NCBI RefSeq assembly: GCF_010671605.1
Contig: NZ_JAABOO010000004.1
Span: 62,001-126,000, forward strand
DNA: 64,000 nucleotides
Direction of reading: 5' to 3'
Source: Leptobacterium flavescens
GTDB lineage: Bacteria; Bacteroidota; Bacteroidia; Flavobacteriales; Flavobacteriaceae
This document shows, piece by piece, positions 17,490 through 26,405 of the stretch. Position numbers and translations under genes: made by a program. Under the pieces are notes generated by a model. It worked only from the letters and a program-made list of their open reading frames with translations. It did not search any database and was not told where the DNA came from. How positions within the stretch are numbered: position 1 is the first letter of the stretch; every line of letters begins with the position of its first letter.

Positions 17490-18254
17490 TTATTTTGAGT
17501 AGTTATTCCGTATTTTTTTGGACTCTATAAGTGACTTAATTTTTGATAAGGATTCCTTTATTTTTCCATGGTTACTTTTTGCATTCATTAAATCAATCTT
17601 CCGTTCCATTTCACTAAAATCAGCATCAGGATAAAGCTCAATTAGTTGTGAGAAGTATATATCAATTCCTTCAGCAAATAATGTTTTCCCTTTATCAGAA
17701 AAAGCTTCCTCATTGATTGTTTCGTCCAGATAAATGTTATAATTACCTATTAAGGTCTTTACGTTGAAATTAAGCCTGTTTTGTGTTATAGTTGAATTAG
17801 GATCATCTGAACTGGCTAGGATGTTATCATTTCCAAGTTTAAAGTATCTCAATTGCAAGCCTAGCCCAAAATGCCATACTTTTAGTAATTCTATATCGTA
17901 TAGATACTTGTCCTGAACATCTCTTATCCTATACACATTATTCATGTCCTTCCATCGGTCAAAAAACTCATCTGCTACTTTATTTCTGTGCTTAAGACCT
18001 AATTCTTCATCGTTTAAAACAATTTCATAGTTCTGGTGATCGGTCAGCTTTTCTACAATTATTCTGGTTTCCGGATCACTTATGGAAGGAAGTTTTTCAT
18101 CATCTTCATAACCATAATTCAATTCAAGTGTAATTGTTCTATAATCATTAACATCCCAAAATCTTTTCTCCAATGGGAACTCATGTTTTTCTGATTTACA
18201 ACTCAACACCATAAAACTGATAAGAACAGGGATAATAGTTTTCACTTTAATCAT
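17490..18254 (-). CDS. Lipoprotein of unknown function
   Basis: 254 residues with an N-terminal hydrophobic segment ending in a lipobox (FMVLSCKSE), so an exported lipoprotein. The rest is soluble, acidic and without a family I recognise. It overlaps the upstream membrane-protein gene by 8 bases, implying translational coupling and a shared task at the envelope. Confidence 0.6.
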   Translation of the reverse strand: MIKVKTIIPVLISFMVLSCKSEKHEFPLEKRFWDVNDYRTITLELNYGYEDDEKLPSISDPETRIIVEKLTDHQNYEIVLNDEELGLKHRNKVADEFFDRWKDMNNVYRIRDVQDKYLYDIELLKVWHFGLGLQLRYFKLGNDNILASSDDPNSTITQNRLNFNVKTLIGNYNIYLDETINEEAFSDKGKTLFAEGIDIYFSQLIELYPDADFSEMERKIDLMNAKSNHGKIKESLSKIKSLIESKKIRNNYSK

Positions 18255-18942
18255 TTAATGTAATTTTTGGTTCTTTAAATTCCGAAAGTAAATTTAATAA
18301 ACTATCAACAGTCTTCTGATACTTTTTCTGTTCACTAAAAACATAGCTATGAAAGGTGTCATAGTCATATTTTTCTTGAAACTTTCTTTCCTCCAACCAA
18401 GTAGATGATATTAGCTCCCGGATTTCATTTTTAGAAGAATGTTTTAGATTAGAGATCCTGTACTTTAGTTTCCGTGCGTACAGTTCTGTGATCTTAAAAT
18501 GATAGATCTCATGATCAAGTAATTGTTTGTTATTTGAATGTGTATCATAAACAAAAGACCTGGAAGGATGAAATAAAGCCTGAATACTTACGGAATCGTC
18601 ATAAATTTCACTCTTAATTGTTGTTACAACGTATGCAAATCGTTTATTCCCATATAAAGACTTTTTAAAAAACTCAAGCCCTCTAAAATTTTTGAATGTT
18701 ATTTGATCTACTCTATCATAAGTAATCGGGCTTTCGTAGTTTAAAAAATTAACTCTAATAAGGATCATGAAGGCAATGGCAAGAGGGAGAAGTATCAGAA
18801 AGCTATATTTAAGGAATTTTTTAAACTTTTTGAGCGGAGTTTTATTGCCTTTCTTATTCTCTTTAATGACAATAACTAATTGGTATAAAACAGGAGAGAA
18901 ATAAAGTCCTAGAAATAAAATAACAATTAAGATATCTTGCAT
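18247..18942 (-). CDS. Membrane protein of unknown function
   Basis: 231 residues with two N-terminal membrane helices (about 4-24 and 45-68) joined by a basic loop rich in Lys, followed by a soluble region of about 160 residues with a mixed-charge C-terminal helix. No recognisable family. It is coupled to the downstream lipoprotein through an 8-base overlap. Confidence 0.6.
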   Translation of the reverse strand: MQDILIVILFLGLYFSPVLYQLVIVIKENKKGNKTPLKKFKKFLKYSFLILLPLAIAFMILIRVNFLNYESPITYDRVDQITFKNFRGLEFFKKSLYGNKRFAYVVTTIKSEIYDDSVSIQALFHPSRSFVYDTHSNNKQLLDHEIYHFKITELYARKLKYRISNLKHSSKNEIRELISSTWLEERKFQEKYDYDTFHSYVFSEQKKYQKTVDSLLNLLSEFKEPKITLND

Positions 18943-19102
18943 TTAGCTTATTGGTTTATAATTACCCATATCTTCCTGGTTAAAACTAATCATTATTTTC
19001 TGAAAATTCTCATACAATCATAGTTTTTGTAATCTTTTTCTTCGTTTTTTGGTTTTTGGAAAATTATAAAACCTTTGTAGCAAAATGCTTCAACCCATAC
19101 CA

Positions 19103-19133
19103 TAAAAAAAGCGCAAGTCCCTACACTTGCGCT
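19103..19133 (-). terminator. Rho-independent terminator
   Basis: Read on the minus strand, a perfect 8-bp stem GCGCAAGT/ACTTGCGC with a six-base loop is followed directly by a run of seven T. It lies about 30 bases after the stop of the small membrane protein gene at 19163-19519 and would end the unit that includes that gene. Confidence 0.85.
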
Positions 19134-19162
19134 CTTTAAGCTGTTTTATATAAATACAATTG

Positions 19163-19519
19163 CTAGGCTACAGCCACTTCCGGTTTGTGCAAACTGACAA
19201 CAGTTAATACTGCCGCTCCGTTGATCCAGTAGTAGTAAGCATCCAATCCTTCAAATCCGAAGGCAAAAGGAGTTATTATAAATACTATCGCTACCAAAAA
19301 GTCTACCAATAGGTGGATTTTATAAGGAATAACGCGAATTACTCCGGTTTGGTGGTCAGTTAACAAGGTTAAAATAAATGCTGCAATTCCCGTTCCTACG
19401 GATAGTTGTAATGCTAAAGGGTTAGAAGTTCCCAATCCCAATAGGAAAGGAAGACCGATTAAGGCCACTGCAACAGGATAATCTAAAAAAGCGTGTATCT
19501 GTTTTGTTACAAATTTCAT
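19163..19519 (-). CDS. SPW repeat-like small membrane protein
   Basis: 118 residues with four hydrophobic helices in two related halves. Each half starts with a His-x-x-x-Asp pattern (QIHAFLDYPVAV and KIHLLVDFLVAIVF), an internal repeat of the kind seen in SPW-repeat proteins (vitamin K epoxide-like membrane modules of unknown function). A strong terminator follows the gene. Upstream are a SnoaL-like gene and a tandem-AraC regulator in the same direction. Confidence 0.6.
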   Translation of the reverse strand: MKFVTKQIHAFLDYPVAVALIGLPFLLGLGTSNPLALQLSVGTGIAAFILTLLTDHQTGVIRVIPYKIHLLVDFLVAIVFIITPFAFGFEGLDAYYYWINGAAVLTVVSLHKPEVAVA

Positions 19520-19572
19520 GATATTAAATATTTAAATTAATAATGATTGATTTTTTAGTGGTTTATATGTGA

Positions 19573-19926
19573 TTATTCTGCGTCAAAATATTCTTCCTGT
19601 ATCACTTTTCCTTCTTCATTCCATTTTCTGAGGATGATCTCATGCCAGAAAATTTTGCTCCCGTCTTTCATATTGAAATCAAATGTAAATTCCGAAGCAG
19701 ACATCCCGCCGTCTACTATAGAATTGTGATGTGTGATACCGTTTACGGAATCGATTGCTCCAAGGAACCCTTCCATCTTTTCAACCATTTGTGATTTGCC
19801 GTTTGTCGTTACCCTGCGATAATCGGATGTGGTAGCATCTTCTGCAAAGTATTCCTTTACGGCATTCACGATATCTCCCTGTGATACCATCTTGTCTATC
19901 CTTTGAACCTGTTCCTTAATATTCAT
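19573..19926 (-). CDS. SnoaL-like/NTF2-fold protein
   Basis: 117 residues with the SnoaL-like layout: N-terminal helices with VNAVKEYFAEDATT, then GKSQMVEKMEGFLGAI, and a C-terminal sheet DGSKIFWHEIILRKWNEEGKVIQEEYFD. Ligand or reaction is unknown. It lies between the SPW-like gene and the tandem-AraC regulator, which may control it. Confidence 0.75.
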   Translation of the reverse strand: MNIKEQVQRIDKMVSQGDIVNAVKEYFAEDATTSDYRRVTTNGKSQMVEKMEGFLGAIDSVNGITHHNSIVDGGMSASEFTFDFNMKDGSKIFWHEIILRKWNEEGKVIQEEYFDAE

Positions 19927-19999
19927 TGTGCACGATGTTTAATTTGACAATGCAAAGATGGGAAGAGGGATCGGGGAAGGAGCTACAAAAAATGCCCTA

Positions 20000-21046
20000 T
20001 TAATTGTACTTTTTGACCAGAAAGTCGGAAGGTGTCTGTTGAGTGTGATTTTTAAAGAAGGAAGAAAAATGGTTGGCCTCTTCAAAGCCTAGCTGATATG
20101 CGGTTTCATGAATAGATTGACCCTCACCGAGTAGTTTCTTACTCGTTTTGATGATCTGCTGCCTGATAAGCTGGCCAATGGATATCTGAAGCTTATCCCT
20201 CACCTTTTTGGAAAGGGTCTTGTTGGAGATATACATCTTTTCGGCGTAGAAATCCACATTACGCTGACTGGCATGAAACTCCCGGATCAGCAAAAAGAGT
20301 TCGTTCAGAAAAGTATCTTCCACCTCAAAGGCCATATCTTTCCTGAATTCAAAAGGTGTCTTTCCCGTATTCTGTTTAAACAGGCGGTTAAAGTAAGCAG
20401 GGTCCTTATAGCCGAAATCATAGGCAATTTCCTGAATGGGCTTATCGGTAAAGGCGATATCTTTTTGTATCTGAGTGAGCCTCTTATTGGCCAGAAGGCC
20501 TTTTATGGAGAGCCCGACCTTATCCCTTACCAGGGAATGAACGTGCTTACTGCCCGCTCCGATCAGGGAAGCGATATCCTCATTGGAAAGGTGGTTCTTG
20601 TATTGCTGATCGATAATGTCTTTGGTGTCAAAAATGATCTGATATTCATCTGCACTGGCGTTAAATGGATTTTGCCAGTACCATTGGTCGGAAGAAATAT
20701 CCAGGATGTTCTTGGGCTGGTCTATGATCGTATCCCTGATATATCTCTGGCAGTCCGAGCATTCGGAGAAATTGATATACCCCAAAGAGATCATATGCTT
20801 AAAAAGAACACGAACACTCTCATTCTTAAAGAGATCTTCATTTTCGAATTCAATTTTCCGGACCAGGAAATCATCGGAGAGGAATTTGATGTATTGGCCC
20901 TTTTCCAGAAAGATCAGGCGGTCGTCCCAATCGTCGTAGTTCTTAAAATCGACCTGTATGGCTCCGTTTCCCTTTAAAATATGAAGCATGGTGTACTGGT
21001 TGATGAAGTACACTTTATTTAATTCCGGTATGAATTTATCTACCAT
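20000..21046 (-). CDS. AraC-type regulator with two complete C-terminal HTH domains
   Basis: 348 residues. Residues 1-100 look like a cupin-like sensory domain (VYFINQYTMLHILKGNGAIQVDF). Two successive AraC/XylS DNA-binding domains follow: the first at about 153-238 with the signature IQEIAYDFGYKDPAYFNRLFKQNTGKTPFEFR, split here as IQEIAYDFGYKDPAYF and NRLFKQNTGKTPFEFR, the second at about 262-346 with IHETAYQLGFEEANHFSSFF and QTPSDF. Ordinary members have one. The CSDC cluster at residues 96-99 could be redox- or metal-sensitive. Probable targets are the SnoaL-like and SPW-like genes downstream. Confidence 0.85.
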   Translation of the reverse strand: MVDKFIPELNKVYFINQYTMLHILKGNGAIQVDFKNYDDWDDRLIFLEKGQYIKFLSDDFLVRKIEFENEDLFKNESVRVLFKHMISLGYINFSECSDCQRYIRDTIIDQPKNILDISSDQWYWQNPFNASADEYQIIFDTKDIIDQQYKNHLSNEDIASLIGAGSKHVHSLVRDKVGLSIKGLLANKRLTQIQKDIAFTDKPIQEIAYDFGYKDPAYFNRLFKQNTGKTPFEFRKDMAFEVEDTFLNELFLLIREFHASQRNVDFYAEKMYISNKTLSKKVRDKLQISIGQLIRQQIIKTSKKLLGEGQSIHETAYQLGFEEANHFSSFFKNHTQQTPSDFLVKKYN

Positions 21047-21060
21047 GCAACTATTATTTG

Positions 21061-22518
21061 CTAAGGGTTTTTAGATTGGTCGTTATCCTTAACTATTTCT
21101 TTTTCAAATTCTTCAAATTTACTCTTTAATTTTTTGAGTACCCCCGATTTATCATTTTCCACCAGGAAGGAATAGCGGATCGAATTAAAAACAATACTTT
21201 TGATCTCCTCATAGCTAATATCGGGTACATATTCGATTAACAGCATGTACTGATTAATAAGATTGGTCCTTAGTACTCCTTCATCATCCGAAGAAATACA
21301 GATAGGGACATTGTATTTTCTGTATGCGTTGATCGGATGATCCTTTGTGTTGGTTTCCAGGATGACCTCATTACTTTCCAGGTTGATCTCTACCGCACGT
21401 CCATTCTTATTCATAAAGCGAAGGACCTCCTCGTAATTATCTTCCCCGGTGATATCCACTCCATGTCCTATCCTCATTGCTCTTGCCGTTTTTAAGGCTT
21501 CATTTATATGAAACTTCAGATCAGACTCTTTTACACTTCCCTTTCCCGGAACCAGTTCTCCGGCATGCAGGGAAATATTAACCTGGGGATATTTCTCATG
21601 CAGAAAGCCGAACATTTGCATATGGGTGCTGTAGTTTTTCAGGGCATTGGCATTATCCTCCGGAGCTACAAAGTTCACTCCAACCACATTCTCCGATAAG
21701 GTGGCTGTTTCGAATGCCAGGATCAGGCTTCCGAATATTTTTGGCTGGTTTGCAGAGATCCGGAGTCCGTATGTCTGAAATTTCAGGTCAATTCCGTGTT
21801 TATTGGTCCGTGTGTAAAAATTATCCAGAGAATCTGCATTGGCCTTTGCCCATTTGCTGATATTGTTGTCTTTAAAGTGAGTGTAAAGATCTGCCAGTTT
21901 TGTAAGGAGTGCCCTGTTATCGGAATCCCATTGACCTGCATCGGCAAATTTTGCAATACTGTCGTTTATATTGGGAGCTGCTATCATGGTCTCCAGATAG
22001 GAAATATTATCTGCAGCTGCCCTTCTGCATATTTCGGAAAGCAATTCGGATTCATAACCGACAAAGGCGGGATCGAATTTGGTAAAGGTGCTGAAAAACA
22101 GGTCATGCCCGTCCCTGTTATTTTCCTTATAATTTCGGACGGACCAGTTATCGATGATGGAATCTTTTTTATCCGGCCTGTTCTGCAACAGCGTATTTAT
22201 AAGTACAGCGGAAGTATCGCCTTGTAGTATGGCTTTTTCCCTGTTAGAATAAAGCTGATAAGTAAACGGATTTATATAGCAACTATCGTTAATTGCATTC
22301 TGGATAAATTCCTCTGCATAGGGTGTTCCGTTGGAGTGATGGTGAATATCACCTCCTTTGGGCATTTTGGTGAAAAAATGCTTTAATTCTGATGGATCGT
22401 CTTTTATACTGTTAAAATAAATTCCTGTTTTTTCGGAGAGTTCCGATACAGTGAGATCTTTCTTTTCAGCACATGAAAAAAGTATCAGGCTGAGGATAAG
22501 AGTTAGTATTTTCTTCAT
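21061..22518 (-). CDS. Adenosine deaminase-like amidohydrolase lipoprotein
   Basis: About 485 residues from the ATG giving MKKILTLILS, preferred over an upstream TTG. A lipobox (LILFSC) marks an exported lipoprotein. The metal-dependent amidohydrolase fold has the HxH motif in GGDIHHHSNG, the VNISLHAGEL histidine, RIGHGVDI, and the aspartate motif CISSDDEGVLRTN, all as in adenosine/AMP deaminases and secreted ADGF proteins. It would deaminate extracytoplasmic adenosine or a related purine. It ends 14 bases before the tandem-AraC start. Confidence 0.83.
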   Translation of the reverse strand: MKKILTLILSLILFSCAEKKDLTVSELSEKTGIYFNSIKDDPSELKHFFTKMPKGGDIHHHSNGTPYAEEFIQNAINDSCYINPFTYQLYSNREKAILQGDTSAVLINTLLQNRPDKKDSIIDNWSVRNYKENNRDGHDLFFSTFTKFDPAFVGYESELLSEICRRAAADNISYLETMIAAPNINDSIAKFADAGQWDSDNRALLTKLADLYTHFKDNNISKWAKANADSLDNFYTRTNKHGIDLKFQTYGLRISANQPKIFGSLILAFETATLSENVVGVNFVAPEDNANALKNYSTHMQMFGFLHEKYPQVNISLHAGELVPGKGSVKESDLKFHINEALKTARAMRIGHGVDITGEDNYEEVLRFMNKNGRAVEINLESNEVILETNTKDHPINAYRKYNVPICISSDDEGVLRTNLINQYMLLIEYVPDISYEEIKSIVFNSIRYSFLVENDKSGVLKKLKSKFEEFEKEIVKDNDQSKNP

Positions 22519-22586
22519 GATTGCATTAAAGCTAATCAATATTTATGGAATAAGAACTTCTCAATATCGGATGTTTGCAATTTTCT

Positions 22587-23072
22587 TTATGAATCAATTT
22601 TTCGTTTATAATTCTGCCCACTTTTAAATGCACAAAACACAAGCCATATTAATAATACCAGTTGAATGATCATTAGAATGTCAAAAGCATTATTCCATCC
22701 GTTTCCGGTATTTTCAACAGTCTCATTGTTTAAGGAATGTTTCATCATTCTTGCGGATTCTCTAAGAGAGCTGATATAGGAGATCAGATAGCTTAAGATC
22801 AGGATCAGGCTAAGATTGGAAATCAGGAAAATAAGATTTGCAATCCTGTTTTTAAAATTCCGGCGTAACATTCTGATCAGGTAGACTCCAAAAAATAACA
22901 ATGTTCCAATAAAAATCAGAAAGTAACTGTTTGCAATAACAAAATAGGTGTCGTGAACATTTATGTCTAATGTTGAGCTGGGATGGAGATCATGGATGCC
23001 AAATACCAAAATATCTAGAATCAGTATCAGGATCAGTACACCGATCAGCCAAAATATTTCTTTTTTATTCAA
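22587..23072 (-). CDS. Four-TM membrane protein with a cytochrome-oxidase-like DTYFVI motif
   Basis: 161 residues with four hydrophobic helices (about 8-24, 45-70, 77-101 and 135-152). The start is a TTG because no ATG is available. The VHDTYFVIANSYFLIF segment resembles the HDTYYVVAHFHYVL helix of haem-copper oxidase subunit I but lacks its haem-ligand histidines, so oxidase activity is excluded. Function unknown. It is 21 bases downstream of the reductase gene. Confidence 0.6.
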   Translation of the reverse strand: MNKKEIFWLIGVLILILILDILVFGIHDLHPSSTLDINVHDTYFVIANSYFLIFIGTLLFFGVYLIRMLRRNFKNRIANLIFLISNLSLILILSYLISYISSLRESARMMKHSLNNETVENTGNGWNNAFDILMIIQLVLLIWLVFCAFKSGQNYKRKIDS

Positions 23073-23093
23073 ATCCTCTTTGTTATAAATTTT

Positions 23094-23648
23094 TTACTCC
23101 TTTTTTATCTCATAGGTCAGTTCTACCATCCCATCTTTGTAGGCCGTAACATCTCTTAGGTGTAATAGCTGTTCCTTCCCCACATGGTCGAAAAACAGGA
23201 TTCCGTCCCCCAGAATTACCGGCATCATGGAAATAACAATATCATCTGCCAGGTTTAAGCGGATAAAATCCTTGGTAAGTTCGGCTCCTCCAACCATCCA
23301 TATATTCTTATATCGTGGTTTTAAATGTTTGTTTACAAGATCGCTCAGATCACCTGTATAGAATTCTACACTTGTCTTGTCGGTAGTCAGCTTTCTGTGG
23401 GTCAGTACCACAACCGGGACCTCTCCGTAGGGCCATCCGAGTTCCAGGGCATGTTCGTAGGTTTTGGAACCCATCACATAACAATCGATGCTGTTAACAA
23501 AGTCGGTAATTTGCTCCTGAGTAAGGGTAACACCCTTCTCATAGGTGTCAGTCGATTGCATCCAGGAAACATTCCCGTCTTTTTTGGCAATAAAGCCATC
23601 GAGACTGGAAACCATATGGATCGTTATTCTGGAAGTGTCTGTTTTCAT
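23094..23648 (-). CDS. RibD C-terminal/dihydrofolate reductase family protein
   Basis: 184 residues of the DHFR-like fold: ITIHMVSSLDGFIAKKDGNVSWM at the N-terminus, then YVMGSKTYEHALELGWPYGEVPVVVLTHRKL, split here as the SKTYE and PVVVLTHR signatures, and IWMVGGAELTKDFI, DDIVISMMPVILGDGILFF. It probably reduces a pterin- or deazaflavin-like substrate with NADPH; members are often annotated as YwjB-like. It is immediately downstream of the YihY gene (2-base gap). Confidence 0.85.
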   Translation of the reverse strand: MKTDTSRITIHMVSSLDGFIAKKDGNVSWMQSTDTYEKGVTLTQEQITDFVNSIDCYVMGSKTYEHALELGWPYGEVPVVVLTHRKLTTDKTSVEFYTGDLSDLVNKHLKPRYKNIWMVGGAELTKDFIRLNLADDIVISMMPVILGDGILFFDHVGKEQLLHLRDVTAYKDGMVELTYEIKKE

Positions 23649-23650
23649 CT

Positions 23651-24517
23651 TTAGTTACTTACTTCTACATTCCTGATCTCTATTGCATTTTTGTTGGGTA
23701 GAATTTCATACCCTAATTTACGGCTTATCACCTTAACAAAAGATGCCCCAAGAAAGATAATTTGGGAGGTGTAGTACACCCAAAGCATCAACAAGGCTAA
23801 AACACTTGCCGAACCAAAGGTGGTGGAAATATGACTGTGGCCGATATACATTCCTATCCCGATCTTCCCAAAAAGAAATAGCAGGGAAGTGAAGGATCCC
23901 CCGGCCAGTGCCACTTTCCAGTGCACTTTGGCATCTCCCAGGAATTTAAACATCAAAGCAAAAACAACGCTAAAGAGGACGAATGACACTATATGTTCAT
24001 AGATATACGATAGCTTATAGGTACTGTGGAGACCGGCAGTATGCTTTATTAAAAAGCTGTTTACCGCAGTACTGCTCAACATGATAAATACGAGTACTAT
24101 CAAAAGGATAAAAGATGTCAGGTGTTTTGAGAAGTATTTCAGAACACTGCTTTTAGGTTTTGCCTTAATATTCCAGATACTGTTAAAGGAATTGTGTATC
24201 TGACTGAACATTCCGGAAGCACTGAGCGCCAGGGTTACAAACCCTATAACGGTGGTCAGGATATTGTTGTGATTTGTATGCTGATTTTTAATGATATCCT
24301 GTATCTGCGCCGCAGCATCGCTCCCCAGTGTGTCTTTTAACTGACCGAATATTTCCCCGGCAACAGCCTGTTTCCCGAAAAACAAGCCCAGAAGGGAAAT
24401 GATAATAACGATCATCGGTAATATGGAAAACACCACATAATAGGCTAATGCTGCTCCTTTCTGAAAGGTGTTACTGTTAAAAAAATGACTGAAGACTGCT
24501 TTAAAAAGCTGAAGCAT
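23651..24517 (-). CDS. YihY/virulence factor BrkB family membrane protein
   Basis: 288 residues with six membrane helices and the family signatures KGAALAYYVVFSILPMIVI near the N-terminus and HWKVALAGGSFTSLLFLFGKIGIGMYI near the middle. The FGSASVLALLMLWVYYTSQIIFLGASF helix closes the domain. It is an inner-membrane protein of unknown role, long misannotated as ribonuclease BN. Confidence 0.88.
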   Translation of the reverse strand: MLQLFKAVFSHFFNSNTFQKGAALAYYVVFSILPMIVIIISLLGLFFGKQAVAGEIFGQLKDTLGSDAAAQIQDIIKNQHTNHNNILTTVIGFVTLALSASGMFSQIHNSFNSIWNIKAKPKSSVLKYFSKHLTSFILLIVLVFIMLSSTAVNSFLIKHTAGLHSTYKLSYIYEHIVSFVLFSVVFALMFKFLGDAKVHWKVALAGGSFTSLLFLFGKIGIGMYIGHSHISTTFGSASVLALLMLWVYYTSQIIFLGASFVKVISRKLGYEILPNKNAIEIRNVEVSN

Positions 24518-24570
24518 ATAAGATTGTTTATTAAAATTAGTATTATTTTTTATGTTCCAGGGATGCTTAA

Positions 24571-24992
24571 TTATTTAATTTTCCTGCTTTCGGTAAACCA
24601 ATCTGAGATATAATCAACCAGTTTGAGTATTTCCGGGATATCCGATTTATTATCCAATCTGATCAGATCATCAATTCTCTTTAAATGGCTCTTAATTTCA
24701 GAGCTTTCATTTTTTATTTTACTCAGGCTTTTTTCCCATTCAATTCTATATTGTGTTAATGAAAACTCTTGATTGGGGCCACCATAAACTTTATCTGCAT
24801 CGCAATCATCCTGTCCGTCATCTTCCCAGAAACAAATTACACAAATATCCCAGGCGCATCTTTCCGAAAGTGTTGGATATCCACAGGAGGGACATGTATT
24901 TCCAGGCCTTTATAATTATTCCTTCTATCTGCACCCTTTAGTTTTGAAAGGTGTTTGTTAAAATACGTTCTTCGTGTAAATAAATTTGTCAT
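24571..24992 (-). pseudogene. CPCC-type cysteine-rich protein gene with a frameshift
   Basis: An ATG at 24990-24992 overlaps the stop of the upstream gene (ATGA) and opens a 28-codon frame (MTNLFTRRTYFNKHLSKLKG...NNYK). The frame then changes near 24905-24915 by one base. The other frame runs uninterrupted from 24909 to a TAA at 24571-24573 and encodes TCPSCGYPTLSER, ICVICFWEDDGQDD, DKVYGGPNQEFSLTQYRIEW. This is the cysteine-rich CPCC family (here CPSC), probably a small zinc-ribbon protein. An added base in the AAA at 24909-24911 would give one protein of about 140 residues. A sequencing error cannot be excluded. Confidence 0.8.
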
Positions 24993-25489
24993 TTATCCCT
25001 TTTGGTAAATTCCATGGTCCAGTTGGTTTCCCATTCGTTTTTGCGTTTGTCATAATAAGCCTGTTCCCATAATGCTGTATCCGGGCTATGTTTTTTCCAG
25101 CGAAAGCGTAGTTTGTACTCTTTTCCCTGATAGTATTCTTTTCCGAAGAACTCTCCGATCCCATCCTTAAACCCACCGACTACCTGTTCCTTCAGATAGT
25201 TTTCAGGACTGGCAGTGTCGGCCCAGTAAATAGTCCAGATATTTGTTTTGGGATCGACCATTCTGATGCTTAGTCCGATAAATTCATCCCCGAAATGGGA
25301 GGATTTCATCTCGTCCATCAACCCTAATCCGTTAAGAATGGATTTTGTTTCCATTTCGGCGGTAAACTCGATCCACTCCGTACAATCACTTAACCGCTCT
25401 TTTAATCTTTTGTTCAGGACAGACCATTTTCCAAGCAGGAAATTAAAATCTCTAATCTCTATAACAGGTGGGTTTGGTTTTGCACTCAT
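24989..25489 (-). CDS. DUF1579-like lipocalin-fold protein
   Basis: 166 residues with a beta-rich pattern: DFNFLLGKWSVLNKRLKERL, the ME-TKSILNGLGLMDEM segment, then GLSIRMVDPKTNIWTIYWAD and VGGFKDGIGEFFGKEYYQGK. Such GKWS... ending in WTMEF proteins are small soluble calycin-like proteins of unknown function in Bacteroidota. It is translationally coupled to the downstream CPCC gene through an ATGA overlap. Confidence 0.7.
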   Translation of the reverse strand: MSAKPNPPVIEIRDFNFLLGKWSVLNKRLKERLSDCTEWIEFTAEMETKSILNGLGLMDEMKSSHFGDEFIGLSIRMVDPKTNIWTIYWADTASPENYLKEQVVGGFKDGIGEFFGKEYYQGKEYKLRFRWKKHSPDTALWEQAYYDKRKNEWETNWTMEFTKRDK

Positions 25490-25504
25490 ACTTATATGCC
25501 GGTA

Positions 25505-26245
25505 TTAGCCTTTATTGTTTTTCATCAGAACTTCCAGGAGTTTTGATGTTTCTTTTGTCATAACCTCGTACATCTCACTTTGAAATTCAAACAGTTTTAA
25601 ACTTTCTACCAGGGAATTGTGGAATATCCTGAATTGATCTGACTGAAGATTCTGATCATAAGGTTTTGAACCGGTGATCTCTTTATTCGATAAACCGTTT
25701 AAGTTCAGCAGATCGAAAGTCTTTTTTATTTCCTGCTCGTAGAGGGCCACATCTTCAATTGTGGAAGTTTCATAATACAAATATTGATCGTGTATATTTT
25801 TAAGCTGTAGTATAGCGGCTCTCTTGTGTTCGGGGAACAGAGCAAGGTTCCCGGTGGTGATCAGATCCTGAATGGTATAGGCATTTGTGTAGAAGATCCT
25901 TTTTGAGACATTCAGGGTCTCTATTTTCTGGTTCAGAAGTTCCGGGTCCGAACTTGTCGAGTTGTAATAATCGATATAGTCGTAAATCAGTTTCTTTTTT
26001 AAATTACCCGTGCTATCGAGCGATCTTAGCTTTGACAAATCGATCCTAAGTTCGCCGATAAGTCTTTTTTCATATGCTTGCTGTTGAGCTACCTCTTTCC
26101 TGTTTTCATTCCAGTTATTGACCTGAATAGCTATTAAGATGCCGATAACGACAAGAAAGATCTCACCAACGGCGTAAATAAGGTATTTTGTGATTTTGTT
26201 TTCAGATAATAGCTTTGATCGTATTTTTCTAAAGAATGTTGCCAT
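25505..26245 (-). CDS. DUF6090 family membrane-anchored protein
   Basis: 246 residues. A short basic segment (FFRKIRSKLLSENKITKYL) leads into one membrane helix with the family signature YAVGEIFLVVIGILIAIQVNNWNE, followed by a long helical, probably extracytoplasmic part. DUF6090 is common in Flavobacteriia and uncharacterised. It is 15 bases upstream of the DUF1579-like gene. A more distant relative is encoded at 36078-36740. Confidence 0.8.
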   Translation of the reverse strand: MATFFRKIRSKLLSENKITKYLIYAVGEIFLVVIGILIAIQVNNWNENRKEVAQQQAYEKRLIGELRIDLSKLRSLDSTGNLKKKLIYDYIDYYNSTSSDPELLNQKIETLNVSKRIFYTNAYTIQDLITTGNLALFPEHKRAAILQLKNIHDQYLYYETSTIEDVALYEQEIKKTFDLLNLNGLSNKEITGSKPYDQNLQSDQFRIFHNSLVESLKLFEFQSEMYEVMTKETSKLLEVLMKNNKG

Positions 26246-26405
26246 TTTGCAATAGTTTTATATAAAAGCTAACGACCTGGTAAATGGCTCGTCGCGGGAT
26301 CTTCAGGAAATATTCTATTATAATTTAAAGATAGTAAATTGACCGGAATTCCGTTTATCCCATATCATTGTTTGACCTGTCTTTTATTTCCCGGGCTGAA
26401 AACTT

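Noticed and set aside
20273-20977. 234-codon plus-strand frame opposite the tandem-AraC gene
   Set aside because: It is antisense to a clear regulator, has no motif and arises from codon bias of the real gene.
22587-23072. Reading the DTYFVI protein as a cytochrome oxidase subunit
   Set aside because: It is only 161 residues long and lacks the haem and copper ligands.
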